Below, piece after piece: positions 1-7,966 of a stretch of DNA of 64,000 bases; the stretch's first letter is position 1; each line of letters starts with the position of its first letter. The notes beneath the pieces were generated by a model. That model was not told where the DNA came from and ran no database searches. It saw only the letters and a list, made by a program, of their open reading frames with translations. Source of the stretch: Spirosoma aureum (GTDB lineage: Bacteria; Bacteroidota; Bacteroidia; Cytophagales; Spirosomataceae); NCBI RefSeq assembly GCF_011604685.1, contig NZ_CP050063.1, positions 4,052,501 to 4,116,500 on the forward strand, in the 5' to 3' direction. A program made the translations under genes and the position numbers.

Positions 1-16
1 ATAACAGTCCGAAACG

Positions 17-68
17 AACGAAGCCCGCCAACAGGAGCCACATTGAGTTCCTGTTGGCGGGCTTCGTT
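17..68. terminator. 20-bp perfect hairpin downstream of menB
   Basis: Positions 17-36 are the exact reverse complement of 49-68, with a 12-nt loop. The hairpin lies about 55 nt past the menB stop codon and probably ends that transcript. No clear T-run follows on either strand, so it may instead be a processing or stability hairpin, or serve a gene beyond the left edge. Confidence 0.55.
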
Positions 69-121
69 GCCGTAAAAAAGTAAGACACTAGTGCAGTAAG
101 CGGAAATGCATTCGGACTTGA

Positions 122-946
122 TTACGGAAACTTCGGAAACTTGCTGAAATCAGGTTTCCGTTTTTCAAGGAAGGCGTCTTTTCCTTCTTTGGCTTCCTCC
201 GACAGATAATATAAGAGTGTCGCGTCGCCAGCCAATTGCTGAATACCAGCCTGTCCGTCGAGTTCAGCGTTGAACGAAGCTTTGAGCATTCGGAGAGCAA
301 TTGGGCTTTTCTCCAGCATTTTCCGGCACCAGGCAATTGTTGTTTCTTCCAGTTGATCGAGCGGCACTACTTTGTTTACCAGCCCCATGTCCAGTGCTTC
401 CTGCGCATCGTACTGGTCGCATAAAAACCAGATTTCGCGGGCTTTTTTCTGACCAACAACGCGAGCCAGATAAGAAGCACCAAACCCGCCGTCGAAACTA
501 CCCACTTTAGGGCCGGTTTGGCCGAAACGGGCGTTGTCGGCAGCAATACTCAGGTCGCAGATAACGTGCAGCACATGACCACCACCGATGGCATACCCGG
601 CAACCATAGCCACAACCGGCTTCGGAATCCGACGAATCTGCATTTGTAAATCCAGTACGTTCAAACGGGGAACCTGATCTTCACCCACATAGCCCCCATG
701 ACCACGTATGGATTGATCACCACCACTACAGAATGCTTCGCCACCTTCACCGGTCAGGATAACGACACCAACTCGTTCGTCCTGGCGAGCCAGTTCCATG
801 GCTTCCGACATCTCTTTGACGGTCAGTGGGGTAAACGCATTACGTTTGTGTGGTCGGTTGATACTGATTTTGGCAATGCCATCGTAATAGCTGAATAGGA
901 TTTCCTGATATTCTTTAATCGGTTCCCAGGGGTAGTTACTTTGCAT
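122..946 (-). CDS. menB: 1,4-dihydroxy-2-naphthoyl-CoA synthase (MenB)
   Basis: This crotonase-fold enzyme closes the ring of o-succinylbenzoyl-CoA to give 1,4-dihydroxy-2-naphthoyl-CoA in cytoplasmic menaquinone synthesis. The 274-residue length fits MenB. Visible motifs are [12 protein letters not shown] (about residues 71-82), the oxyanion-hole segment [12 protein letters not shown] (about 116-127) and the MenB-typical [12 protein letters not shown] (about 152-163) containing the conserved Asp. The C-terminus [11 protein letters not shown] is also characteristic of MenB rather than of other enoyl-CoA hydratases. menE lies 1.2 kb away on the other strand, so the pathway genes are neighbours but not one operon. 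A hairpin at 963-1024 separates it from the DUF2452 gene upstream. Confidence 0.96.
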   Translation of the reverse strand: MQSNYPWEPIKEYQEILFSYYDGIAKISINRPHKRNAFTPLTVKEMSEAMELARQDERVGVVILTGEGGEAFCSGGDQSIRGHGGYVGEDQVPRLNVLDLQMQIRRIPKPVVAMVAGYAIGGGHVLHVICDLSIAADNARFGQTGPKVGSFDGGFGASYLARVVGQKKAREIWFLCDQYDAQEALDMGLVNKVVPLDQLEETTIAWCRKMLEKSPIALRMLKASFNAELDGQAGIQQLAGDATLLYYLSEEAKEGKDAFLEKRKPDFSKFPKFP

Positions 947-962
947 AAATAAACGAGTGAAA

Positions 963-1024
963 GAGCAAACGAGTGAAAGAGCGAAAAAGCGGCCCTTTCA
1001 ACTCGCTCTTTCGCTCTTTTGCTC
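963..1024 (-). terminator. Hairpin terminator between the DUF2452 gene and menB
   Basis: Arms 963-983 and 1004-1024 pair at 19 of 21 positions. The hairpin starts 2 nt past the DUF2452 stop codon, so it probably ends that transcript and leaves menB to its own promoter. The left arm is part of a short direct duplication: a 14-nt unit occurs at 953-966 and again at 969-982. Confidence 0.6.
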
Positions 1025-1026
1025 GA

Positions 1027-1485
1027 TTACTCCTCGAATGAGACCTCATGATACTGCACATCCCACGTATGATCCGCCATCATGCGGACAGTGGCCAGGC
1101 AGCGTTCGAACGGAAACTTGCGTCCCCATTCGGTTGGACCAACCATAGACAACAGATCGGTTCCGTTTTTACGTTGATAGAAGTGATAGGTATGCCCAAC
1201 AACCGGTTCGAAGCTCATTTGAGCTGCGTAAATCCGTTCCGATATTTCAACGCGATGCCTGATGGCGGTGGCCTGTTCTGCCAGTAGCTGCATCTGCTTG
1301 TAAAGCTGACTTAACTGCATGTCAGTTTGTTCGCGCATGGCCGCTACGGCTCGGCCTGTAATTTTACCTTTGTCTTCGGGGCGGATTATGGCTCCGCCAA
1401 CCGTGTGTGCATACTCCAGAAGTCCGGGTGCTTCAGCAACTTTATCTGGAGAGATCGGATTGACAATTACTTTTGCTTCTTCCAT
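1027..1485 (-). CDS. DUF2452 domain-containing protein
   Basis: This 152-residue protein resembles the DUF2452 family (C1orf50-like), which has no established function. The recognisable part is the C-terminal half, with VVGHTYHFYQRKNGTDLLSM, GPTEWG and the ending DHTWDVQYHEVSFEE. A helical, Gln-rich middle (about residues 55-95) may form a coiled coil. The reading frame is open up to 1620, but the upstream part overlaps the divergent Rieske gene and looks non-coding. The ATG at 1485 (MEEAKVIVNPISPDKV) is therefore preferred. Family assignment is from motif recall. Confidence 0.8.
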   Translation of the reverse strand: MEEAKVIVNPISPDKVAEAPGLLEYAHTVGGAIIRPEDKGKITGRAVAAMREQTDMQLSQLYKQMQLLAEQATAIRHRVEISERIYAAQMSFEPVVGHTYHFYQRKNGTDLLSMVGPTEWGRKFPFERCLATVRMMADHTWDVQYHEVSFEE

Positions 1486-1598
1486 ATTGTTTGGGTAACC
1501 GCCCGGCGAGCGTCTTTGTTCGCTGTCGTTGAATGACAAAAAAAAACCATATTTACATCGCGTAAGCGATAGTATCCGCAAAATTACAACGAACCAAC

Positions 1599-2048
1599 AT
1601 GCAAAACACCTTACCCACAATGGACCGACATGAGTTTTTTCGATTAGTCGGTACCAGCGTTGGTGTGATCCTGCTAACGCGTTGCAGCGCGGGCTGCTCG
1701 AAGGGCGATGCGGGTGAACCGGCGGCTGATCCTGACCAACTGGTTGATCTGATCCTGAATCTGAATGATAAGGTCAATGAAAATCTGAAAGTAAAAGGGG
1801 GGTATGTCGTTATTAAAAATGTGATCGTAGCCCAGACAAAAGACGGCAAATTCCTCGCTGTATCGTCTAAATGCACCCATCAGGGAACAGAGTTAGTCTA
1901 TAAATCGGCTGAAAATCAGTTCTATTGCCCGCTTCACCTGTCGCGGTTTGATACTACGGGTAAAGTAGTAATAGGGCCGGCTACGCTACCCTTAAAGCAG
2001 TACCAGGTTGCCGATCTTGCCAATGGAAACCTTCGCATTCACACCTAA
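1599..2048 (+). CDS. Rieske [2Fe-2S] domain protein, probably exported
   Basis: A 149-residue protein with a complete Rieske cluster site: Cys92-x-His94 (KCTHQG) and Cys110-x2-His113 (YCPLHLSRFD). It should bind a [2Fe-2S] cluster with two His ligands. The N-terminus is hydrophobic (VGTSVGVILLTRCSAGC) and looks like an export signal with a possible lipidated Cys, although no twin-arginine pair is seen. An alternative ATG at 1620 (MDRHEFFRLVG) would give a more typical signal. The electron partner is unknown; the location between menaquinone genes suggests a role in quinone-linked electron transfer, but that is inference. It diverges from the DUF2452 gene. Confidence 0.85.
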   Translation: MQNTLPTMDRHEFFRLVGTSVGVILLTRCSAGCSKGDAGEPAADPDQLVDLILNLNDKVNENLKVKGGYVVIKNVIVAQTKDGKFLAVSSKCTHQGTELVYKSAENQFYCPLHLSRFDTTGKVVIGPATLPLKQYQVADLANGNLRIHT

Positions 2049-2114
2049 TCAAAAATTGGATAATTAAGTACGGATTATGTCGAGGTGCAAAGCCTTGTGT
2101 CTCGACAATTGATA

Positions 2115-3209
2115 ATGATAGTAAATCCATTACTTCCTGATTCCTGGCCAACGCCCGGTTCGGCCTACGAAGCCGAAACGCTGAAATTTTGCCGGGCGTG
2201 GTTAAGTGGTCAAACGAGTTTTACTCTGCATACGTCCGGGTCAACGGGTACGCCTAAGCCAATTACGCTCACGCGGGCACAGATGCGGGCCAGTGCACAC
2301 CTGACAGGCCAGACGCTTGGTCTGCAACTGGGCGATAAAGCATTGGTTTGTCTTAACATTCGTTATGTAGCAGGTGTAATGATGCTTGTTCGGGGACTGG
2401 AGTTGGGAATGATAATGACGGTACTCGAGCCATCGGGTAACCCATTGGCAGCTTTTGAACCTGATCAAACTCATTTTGATTTCACGGCACTTGTACCGTT
2501 ACAACTGCAAACGATCATTGAGGCTACACAACGGAAATTGCCGATTCTGAACGACATGAAGGCTATTCTGGTGGGAGGAGCAGCTACCAGCCCTATTCTT
2601 GAACGGGCATTACAGGCAATCGATGCCCCTATTTTTGCGACCTATGGCATGACTGAAACAGTCTCACATGTTGCATTGCGTCGGCTGAACGGACCTATGA
2701 AAAGTGATCTTTTTACCGCACTGGAAGGAGTCGTACTAGGAACCGATGAGCGAGATTGCCTGCACATTACGGCGGCTGCCACCAATTTTGAGCGAATTCA
2801 AACGAACGACGTTGTTGAATTGCTACGTGAAGTAGAACCCAGCCAATTCAGGCTGTTGGGCCGGGCAGATACGATCATGAACACGGGTGGCGTAAAAGTT
2901 CAGCCAGAACAGGTCGAGCGAGTGGTGCAGGATACGCTGGCGTTGTTTGGTCAATCCAGTGTTGGGCAGGCTGAAGCGATACCCCGGTTGATTGTCGCTG
3001 GCCTGGCCGACGAACGGCTTGGTCAGCGGATCGCTGTTATTCTTGAACAAAAATCGCTGAGCAGTGACCAGTTCAGAGCCGTTCAGGAAGCCGTTCGACT
3101 TCAGGTGGGTCCATATGCAGTACCGAAAGAACAGATTGCCGTTAGTCAGTTTGCGGAAACACCTACTGGTAAAATTGACCGAAACGCCACAATCGCCCGA
3201 ATCCCTTAA
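2115..3209 (+). CDS. menE: o-succinylbenzoate-CoA ligase (MenE-type AMP-binding enzyme)
   Basis: This adenylate-forming ligase activates o-succinylbenzoate with ATP and CoA, the step before MenB. The P-loop TSGSTGTPKPITLT is close to the N-terminus, and the YGMTET adenine motif, the GRADTIMNTGGVK hinge and the C-terminal catalytic Lys in PTGKIDRN are all present. At about 364 residues it is short for an AMP-binding enzyme, as Bacteroidota MenE proteins often are, because the N-terminal lobe is reduced. The frame can also start at a GTG at 2085; the ATG at 2115 is preferred. It begins 66 nt after the Rieske gene and the two may be co-transcribed. Confidence 0.9.
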   Translation: MIVNPLLPDSWPTPGSAYEAETLKFCRAWLSGQTSFTLHTSGSTGTPKPITLTRAQMRASAHLTGQTLGLQLGDKALVCLNIRYVAGVMMLVRGLELGMIMTVLEPSGNPLAAFEPDQTHFDFTALVPLQLQTIIEATQRKLPILNDMKAILVGGAATSPILERALQAIDAPIFATYGMTETVSHVALRRLNGPMKSDLFTALEGVVLGTDERDCLHITAAATNFERIQTNDVVELLREVEPSQFRLLGRADTIMNTGGVKVQPEQVERVVQDTLALFGQSSVGQAEAIPRLIVAGLADERLGQRIAVILEQKSLSSDQFRAVQEAVRLQVGPYAVPKEQIAVSQFAETPTGKIDRNATIARIP

Positions 3210-3242
3210 CTTTGGGGCCAGTTGTCCGGCACACAAAAAAGC

Positions 3243-3983
3243 ATGTCCTTCACTAGTATTCAAATTCGCTACCAAACGGCCCGGTCGTTGCCCGCGCCCT
3301 ACGCTTATTTTTACACGTTGACCGTTCGTGCGGCAGCGGATAAGTCGTTGCAGATTGATCTGTCAATTACCTATCCCGATCGCGACGATATTGACGATGA
3401 CGAACTGATTGCTGAGGGGTATACGCGGGACGATGACTTTTCCTGGTCGGGCCGCTTGCCGAAAGCCTGGTGGCAAACGATGACGGATCTGGTCAACAAA
3501 ACTCAACTGGTGCCCTCGAACGAAGACACCCTCGGAGAAGATGATGATTACTGGGATATTACCCTAGAAACAGATAATGCGGGTGCAAGGCAGGGAAGGC
3601 CAAAAAATGCCGATAGCTGGCAATACCTGGTGCAGGAACTAATTCAGGCATCGTATGAAGCCATTGGCCGCGAACGTCCGTTTGAACTTACCTACCTGGA
3701 TTTTGCGAATCAGCAGGGTGAGCTGGAAATTCGCCTGACGGCTTCCTTTGCCGATCGTACAGTGAAAGTTGTACAAAGCCAGAATCGAAAAGAATCGACT
3801 AAAACGCAATCCTGGTCTGCCTTACAGCACATTATGGCTGAGGTTTACAATCACGACTATGAAGATGATGAGGCTCAGCTTAAACGCCCTAAACGTGACG
3901 GTCAGTGGCTCAATTTGGGAGGAGAGGAGTGGTATGATGTTAGTGAATTGCCCGCGTTATTGAAGCTGTTTAGAAATCTGTGA
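3243..3983 (+). CDS. Conserved hypothetical acidic protein
   Basis: I do not recognise a domain in this 246-residue protein. It is soluble with no signal peptide, and has acidic runs (DRDDIDDDELIAEGYTRDDD, EDDDYWDI) and a C-terminus rich in Trp and Leu (WLNLGGEEWYDVSELPALLK). Start at the ATG at 3243 (MSFTSIQIRYQ); a TTG at 3222 is possible but less likely. It follows menE by 33 nt on the same strand and is probably read with it. A strong terminator follows at 4058-4110. Confidence 0.75.
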   Translation: MSFTSIQIRYQTARSLPAPYAYFYTLTVRAAADKSLQIDLSITYPDRDDIDDDELIAEGYTRDDDFSWSGRLPKAWWQTMTDLVNKTQLVPSNEDTLGEDDDYWDITLETDNAGARQGRPKNADSWQYLVQELIQASYEAIGRERPFELTYLDFANQQGELEIRLTASFADRTVKVVQSQNRKESTKTQSWSALQHIMAEVYNHDYEDDEAQLKRPKRDGQWLNLGGEEWYDVSELPALLKLFRNL

Positions 3984-4057
3984 GGTTACTCGGTAAAGGG
4001 TTTGTTGTCTGATTTATAGCTGTTTAGCGCGTTAAGCCTCAGCTTTTCAGGTAATCG

Positions 4058-4110
4058 AAAGCGTCTAAAGCGGTAGGATACTATGCCACCTCTCTAGACG
4101 CTTTTTTTAT
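4058..4110 (+). terminator. Rho-independent terminator after the menE unit
   Basis: Arms 4058-4067 and 4095-4104 are a perfect 10-bp inverted repeat, followed directly by a T-run. It is placed 75 nt after the stop codon of the acidic hypothetical gene. Confidence 0.75.
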
Positions 4111-4125
4111 TGGTCGCCCTATTCA

Positions 4126-4231
4126 TGCGGTTATGACTTTCGCGGAGGAGCGTGCCACGCTTACTAATGACGAGTTGATAACCACGGTCCGCCGTGCAGT
4201 GGCACGCTCCTCCGCGAAAGTCATAACCGCA
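4126..4231. repeat. Long palindromic intergenic element (copy A)
   Basis: Positions 4126-4158 and 4199-4231 form a perfect 33-bp inverted repeat around a 40-nt loop. The loop holds its own hairpin, CACGG (4183-4187) with CCGTG (4192-4196). There is no T-run, and a normal terminator already precedes it, so it is not needed for termination. The minus-strand loop (GCGGACCGTGGTTATCAAC) resembles the core of the palindrome at 39950-40043. The element may be a REP- or MITE-like repeat, or a structured RNA. Confidence 0.7.
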
Positions 4232-4259
4232 ATTAGTTGAAAAAAATAAGGTAAATATT

Positions 4260-4287
4260 TTTTCGTACGAAAAATTTCCTACCTTTG
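4260..4287 (+). promoter_or_regulatory. Operator palindrome and -7 box of the blaI-like gene
   Basis: Positions 4260-4273 are a perfect 14-bp palindrome (TTTTCGTACGAAAA), followed by TACCTTTG at 4280-4287, matching the Bacteroidota -7 consensus TAnnTTTG. No TTG is found at the usual -33 distance. The start codon is only 4 nt after the -7 box, so the mRNA would be leaderless or have an almost absent leader. The palindrome sits where a repressor would block RNA polymerase, suggesting autoregulation by the BlaI-like protein. Confidence 0.5.
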
Positions 4288-4291
4288 ATTC

Positions 4292-4687
4292 ATGAAAGAA
4301 ACAAACGGAGATATTCCTGCTGAGCCAACTAAATCTGAACTCGAAATCCTTCAGGTTCTCTGGCAATTTGGGCCTTCTACGGTTCGGTTTGTGAATGATA
4401 AATTGAACGAGGAGAAACGGGCCGTACAGTATACCTCAACGCTGAAACTGATGCAGATCATGGCCGAAAAGGGCATACTGAAACGGGATGAAAGCAGTAT
4501 GAAGCATGTCTACAGCCCGGTGGACGAAGAGAAGAAAACGAAAGATTATTTACTGAAACGGTATGTCGATTCGATGTATAACGGTTCGGCTTCCAATCTG
4601 GTGATGCAATTGTTGGGTAATCAAAAAACATCACCCGAAGAGCTACAGGCAATTAAGGATTTTCTGAAAAATCTGGATCAACGATAA
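4292..4687 (+). CDS. BlaI/MecI/CopY-family transcriptional repressor
   Basis: A 131-residue winged-helix repressor. The N-terminal DNA-binding domain contains TKSELEILQVLWQFGPSTVR and the recognition region KRAVQYTSTLKLMQIMAEKG, both typical of BlaI/MecI. The C-terminal half (YLLKRYVDSMYNGSASNLVM onward) is the helical dimerisation part, which contains the cleavage site in classical members. It is followed after 11 nt by an M56 peptidase, the usual partner. It probably represses this operon through the palindrome at 4260-4273. The inducing signal is unknown. Confidence 0.92.
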   Translation: MKETNGDIPAEPTKSELEILQVLWQFGPSTVRFVNDKLNEEKRAVQYTSTLKLMQIMAEKGILKRDESSMKHVYSPVDEEKKTKDYLLKRYVDSMYNGSASNLVMQLLGNQKTSPEELQAIKDFLKNLDQR

Positions 4688-4698
4688 CTCATTCTTAC

Positions 4699-6807
4699 AT
4701 GCAGCCTCTACAAACCTCACTCTCCGGGTGGCAACACCTGACTCAGGCTATATGCCGTACGCTAGTTCATTCGTTGTGGCAGGGGCTGCTGTTGGCTGCT
4801 GTAACGGCAATTGTGGTTGTATTGACCAGAAAATCCAGTTCTACTTTACGTTATCAGCTTTTTGCCTTACTATTTTCTCTATTTGTTATCGGTAGCGGCT
4901 TTACGTTCTATCTGCAATTCCGTCAATTAGAAACCAGTCACCCAGCTTTAACCAATTTATCAAACCCGGCAAATGTCAGCCGTTTTTCGTCTTACATGCC
5001 TGTTGATTTTCAGTGGGTTGCCAGTAGAACACCTGTTAGCTGGCTAATGGATTCAGTGGCTGAAAACGCTGCGTTGATTGTAACAATCTGGTTTATCATC
5101 TTCAGCGCACGTTTTGTGCAGGCCATGGCCAGTCTGGGACATATTCAACGAATCAGGCATTATAAAACGCACAAACCAACAGAACATTGGGTCGATAAAC
5201 TCTGTGTACTGGCTCAAAAAATAGGCGTGAAAAAGGCTGTTTTGTTACTGGAGTCAGAGTTGGTTAACGTACCAACAGTAGTTGGGTTACTAAAACCTGT
5301 CATCTTACTGCCCATTGGGTTACTGGCCCAATTGCCGGTCCATGAGCTTGAAGCCATTCTGCTGCATGAATTAGCTCACATCAAACGGAAAGACTATCTG
5401 GTCAACCTGATGCAGAGTTTTGCCGAAAGTGTTTTCTTTTTCAATCCGGCAGTATGGTGGGTTTCGGCGCTGATTCGGGAAGAGCGCGAACACTGCTGCG
5501 ACGATATGGCGATCGCCATTAGTGGCAATAAAACCTCGTTCATTAACGCATTGGTCGCTTTTCAGGAGTACAATCTGAATCGACAGTCATACGCAATGAT
5601 GCTTTCCCGGAAACGTAATCACCTGCTGGAACGGATCAAACGAATAGTTTACAACAATAACCAACCACTAAATGCCATGGAAAAGATTTTTGTGACGTCA
5701 AGTATCGCCATTGCCGTTTTTGTAACAGTTGCTTTCGTCCCCTCGTCCTACCACCAGAAAATCCGGGAGAATTATGCCACGATCTTACCCGGTAACCGAC
5801 TGGTTAAACCGTCGTATATGACCGTGCAACCAGACACCTTGCCCAAAACGACGAGCATCGAGTATAATGAAAAAGACAAAGTCGGAACGGGAACCTATAC
5901 CATCACGAAGGGTGGAAAGAAATATCAGTTTATTGAGAAAAATGGCGTTATCTCCTCCTTGCAAATCGATGGCAAACAGATTCCGGACGAACAGATTGCT
6001 ACCTATAAAGCAGAACTCGATACGATTATCAAGGATGTAAAGGAGGCCCAGCGGATGGCCGAAAGTGATCGTAAACAAGCCGAAAAAGCAAGGGGGCAGG
6101 CAATGCTGGCCAGAAAACAGGCTGAGAAAGCAAAGACCTATGCTGAAAGAGCGCATTTATCGGCAATCGAGGCAAAACACAAAGCCGAGTTAATGCAAAT
6201 GCAGGCCGAACTACGAACAGAAGATAAACAGGTTCGGGCAGCCATGGATAAGTTGAACTCCATGAAAGATGCCGATTTGGCCTATAAAAAGGCCGAACTT
6301 CAACTAGAACTGGATCAATTACGTGCACAGACGGCTAAATTAAGGGACGAGGCATTTTTAAAAGCCAAAGTCCAGCAGGATAAACTGCATGCCGAAAACG
6401 CTGATCATAACCTGGTTGAGTTACGCGAACATGCCGAACAAATAAAACGGATGGCTGAGGATAACAGGAGCTTGGCTTTGATGGCAAAGCTCAGGGCAGA
6501 AGAAGTACGGGGAATGGCTCAGGTTGCCAAAAAACAGGCCGAACACGCAAGAGTAAGAGCTGAAGAAGCGAGAATCTATTTTGAAAAAACAACCCGTGGT
6601 GTCATCGACGACCTGATCAGGGAAGGAATTATCACCGATAAGAGCGATCTGTCATTCAGACTGTCGAATGATGAACTGGAAGTGAACGGAGTAAAACAAC
6701 CCGAATCGGTACACCAGAAGCTGAAAGCAAAGTATGTAAATGAAGCCGGTTTCGAAATAATTTATAATCATAACGGTCGCACGGGCATTAGCAAAATGGC
6801 TAAATAG
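4699..6807 (+). CDS. BlaR1/MecR1-like M56 membrane metalloprotease with long coiled coil
   Basis: A 702-residue integral membrane zinc protease. Several N-terminal membrane segments surround the peptidase M56 core, with the zinc site HELAH at residues 223-227 and the conserved EEREHCCDD at about 261-269. In the BlaR1/MecR1 model an external signal activates it to inactivate the cognate repressor. A membrane segment at about 330-350 leads into a periplasmic part. No penicillin-binding SxxK sensor is seen there. Residues about 440-632 are a charged Ala/Lys/Glu-rich coiled coil with repeated RKQAEKA-like units. It is flanked by two similar short motifs, QIDGKQIPDEQ before and LEVNGVKQPES after. 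The ligand is unknown. Confidence 0.88.
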   Translation: MQPLQTSLSGWQHLTQAICRTLVHSLWQGLLLAAVTAIVVVLTRKSSSTLRYQLFALLFSLFVIGSGFTFYLQFRQLETSHPALTNLSNPANVSRFSSYMPVDFQWVASRTPVSWLMDSVAENAALIVTIWFIIFSARFVQAMASLGHIQRIRHYKTHKPTEHWVDKLCVLAQKIGVKKAVLLLESELVNVPTVVGLLKPVILLPIGLLAQLPVHELEAILLHELAHIKRKDYLVNLMQSFAESVFFFNPAVWWVSALIREEREHCCDDMAIAISGNKTSFINALVAFQEYNLNRQSYAMMLSRKRNHLLERIKRIVYNNNQPLNAMEKIFVTSSIAIAVFVTVAFVPSSYHQKIRENYATILPGNRLVKPSYMTVQPDTLPKTTSIEYNEKDKVGTGTYTITKGGKKYQFIEKNGVISSLQIDGKQIPDEQIATYKAELDTIIKDVKEAQRMAESDRKQAEKARGQAMLARKQAEKAKTYAERAHLSAIEAKHKAELMQMQAELRTEDKQVRAAMDKLNSMKDADLAYKKAELQLELDQLRAQTAKLRDEAFLKAKVQQDKLHAENADHNLVELREHAEQIKRMAEDNRSLALMAKLRAEEVRGMAQVAKKQAEHARVRAEEARIYFEKTTRGVIDDLIREGIITDKSDLSFRLSNDELEVNGVKQPESVHQKLKAKYVNEAGFEIIYNHNGRTGISKMAK

Positions 6808-6943
6808 ATTCAATGATATGTCCTAATAAACAATGCCATTACGACAAACCGGGTGTTTTTGTGTATGAAAAAACGCCAGTTGATGGCAAAGAGAAATGAA
6901 ATTTGGGTAGCTGCCTGATCCGAACGAGTATAACGGTTAACGT

Positions 6944-6990
6944 GCCAGCTGGGAAACGACTAAACGTTACCCGGCTGGCCCATTTATTTT
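6944..6990 (+). terminator. Hairpin terminator after the BlaR1-like gene
   Basis: GCCAGCTGGG (6944-6953) pairs with CCCGGCTGGC (6970-6979) with one G-T wobble, then a T-rich tail follows. It ends the blaI-blaR transcript. A second, weaker nested hairpin built on TGCCAT and ATGGCA lies at about 6832-6894. Confidence 0.55.
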
Positions 6991-7052
6991 GATGTAAAAT
7001 CGGTTGCACGAGTCATGAAAAGTATAATCCTTGCAAAAGAAAGACTAGCGCG

Positions 7053-7700
7053 TTATTTTAAGTGCCAAACCTCGGTTGAGACCATGCCGCCTACGCAAGG
7101 CTGCCGTTTCTGAAGTGATAGACCGGCCTCCGCAAGAAGCCGTTGCCAATCGGCCAGCTGCGTTGTTTCAATGCCAGCCGTCAGTCGAAAAAAACGGATC
7201 ATAGCCCATAGCAGCGTTTTTTGCCACCAGACATCAGTGCCTATGAAGTCTGCAACAAGCCAGATCCCGTTGGGTTTAAGCGAATTTCGAAGTTGAGGTA
7301 TTAATGAGGATTGTAGCGTTTCTTCTGGGAAAAGATCGAGCAGGAAAGGCGTTATAACAATGTCGAATTGGTCGCCGTTTGGCAGGTGCATGATCGTATC
7401 TACCCGATATTCGACCGTACCCAGTACTGCTTTCTGGATTATTCGCTGACTGGCCAGGGCTACCATTCGGACCGACGCTTCGAGGTAAAGAACCCGTTTC
7501 GGATTTCTCTTCATCAAAAGCTGTTCGAGCAACCAGCCAGTTCCACCGCCTGCCAGAAGCACCGATGCCTTTGGCGGAATATCAGTTAAAAAGACAACCT
7601 GCGCCTGTTGAAGTTTTCTCCCAAATACCACACTTGCCAGTAAATCATAAACCGGCGCAATCCAATCGAAAGTAGAGATAAATCGGGTTGTTTTTCCCAT
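7053..7700 (-). CDS. Class I SAM-dependent methyltransferase
   Basis: A 215-residue Rossmann-fold methyltransferase. Motif I (VLLAGGGTGWLLEQL) lies at about residues 47-61 and binds S-adenosylmethionine. YLEASVRMV supplies the acidic residue for the ribose, and FDIVITPFLLDLF and LKPNGIWLVADF follow as motifs II and III. The overall pattern resembles UbiE/quinone and small-molecule methyltransferases, but the substrate cannot be told from sequence. It stands alone on this strand with no operon partner. Confidence 0.85.
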   Translation of the reverse strand: MGKTTRFISTFDWIAPVYDLLASVVFGRKLQQAQVVFLTDIPPKASVLLAGGGTGWLLEQLLMKRNPKRVLYLEASVRMVALASQRIIQKAVLGTVEYRVDTIMHLPNGDQFDIVITPFLLDLFPEETLQSSLIPQLRNSLKPNGIWLVADFIGTDVWWQKTLLWAMIRFFRLTAGIETTQLADWQRLLAEAGLSLQKRQPCVGGMVSTEVWHLK

Positions 7701-7966
7701 TGATTAACTTGACAAGGCACTTAGGTGCAGTACTTGTTCGTCAAATGCTGTCGCATATAATTTATTTTCTAAAGTAAAAGATAGTAGGGGCTAATCAATA
7801 CTAGTTGATGCGATACCCTTCTGACTACACGAACAAAGTAGGCAGGTCATATTTTGAGATTCTATGTATTTAAACGCTCGATCGCTGATTGGGAAGGCAC
7901 AGGGAAATCAGAATTAACTATATCTTGGGATTACTTTGTGTAATGCCACTCATATAACACGAGAGT

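Noticed and set aside
953..982. Short tandem duplication as a CRISPR-like repeat
   Set aside because: Only two copies of a 14-nt unit with a 2-nt gap, and it is part of a terminator hairpin.
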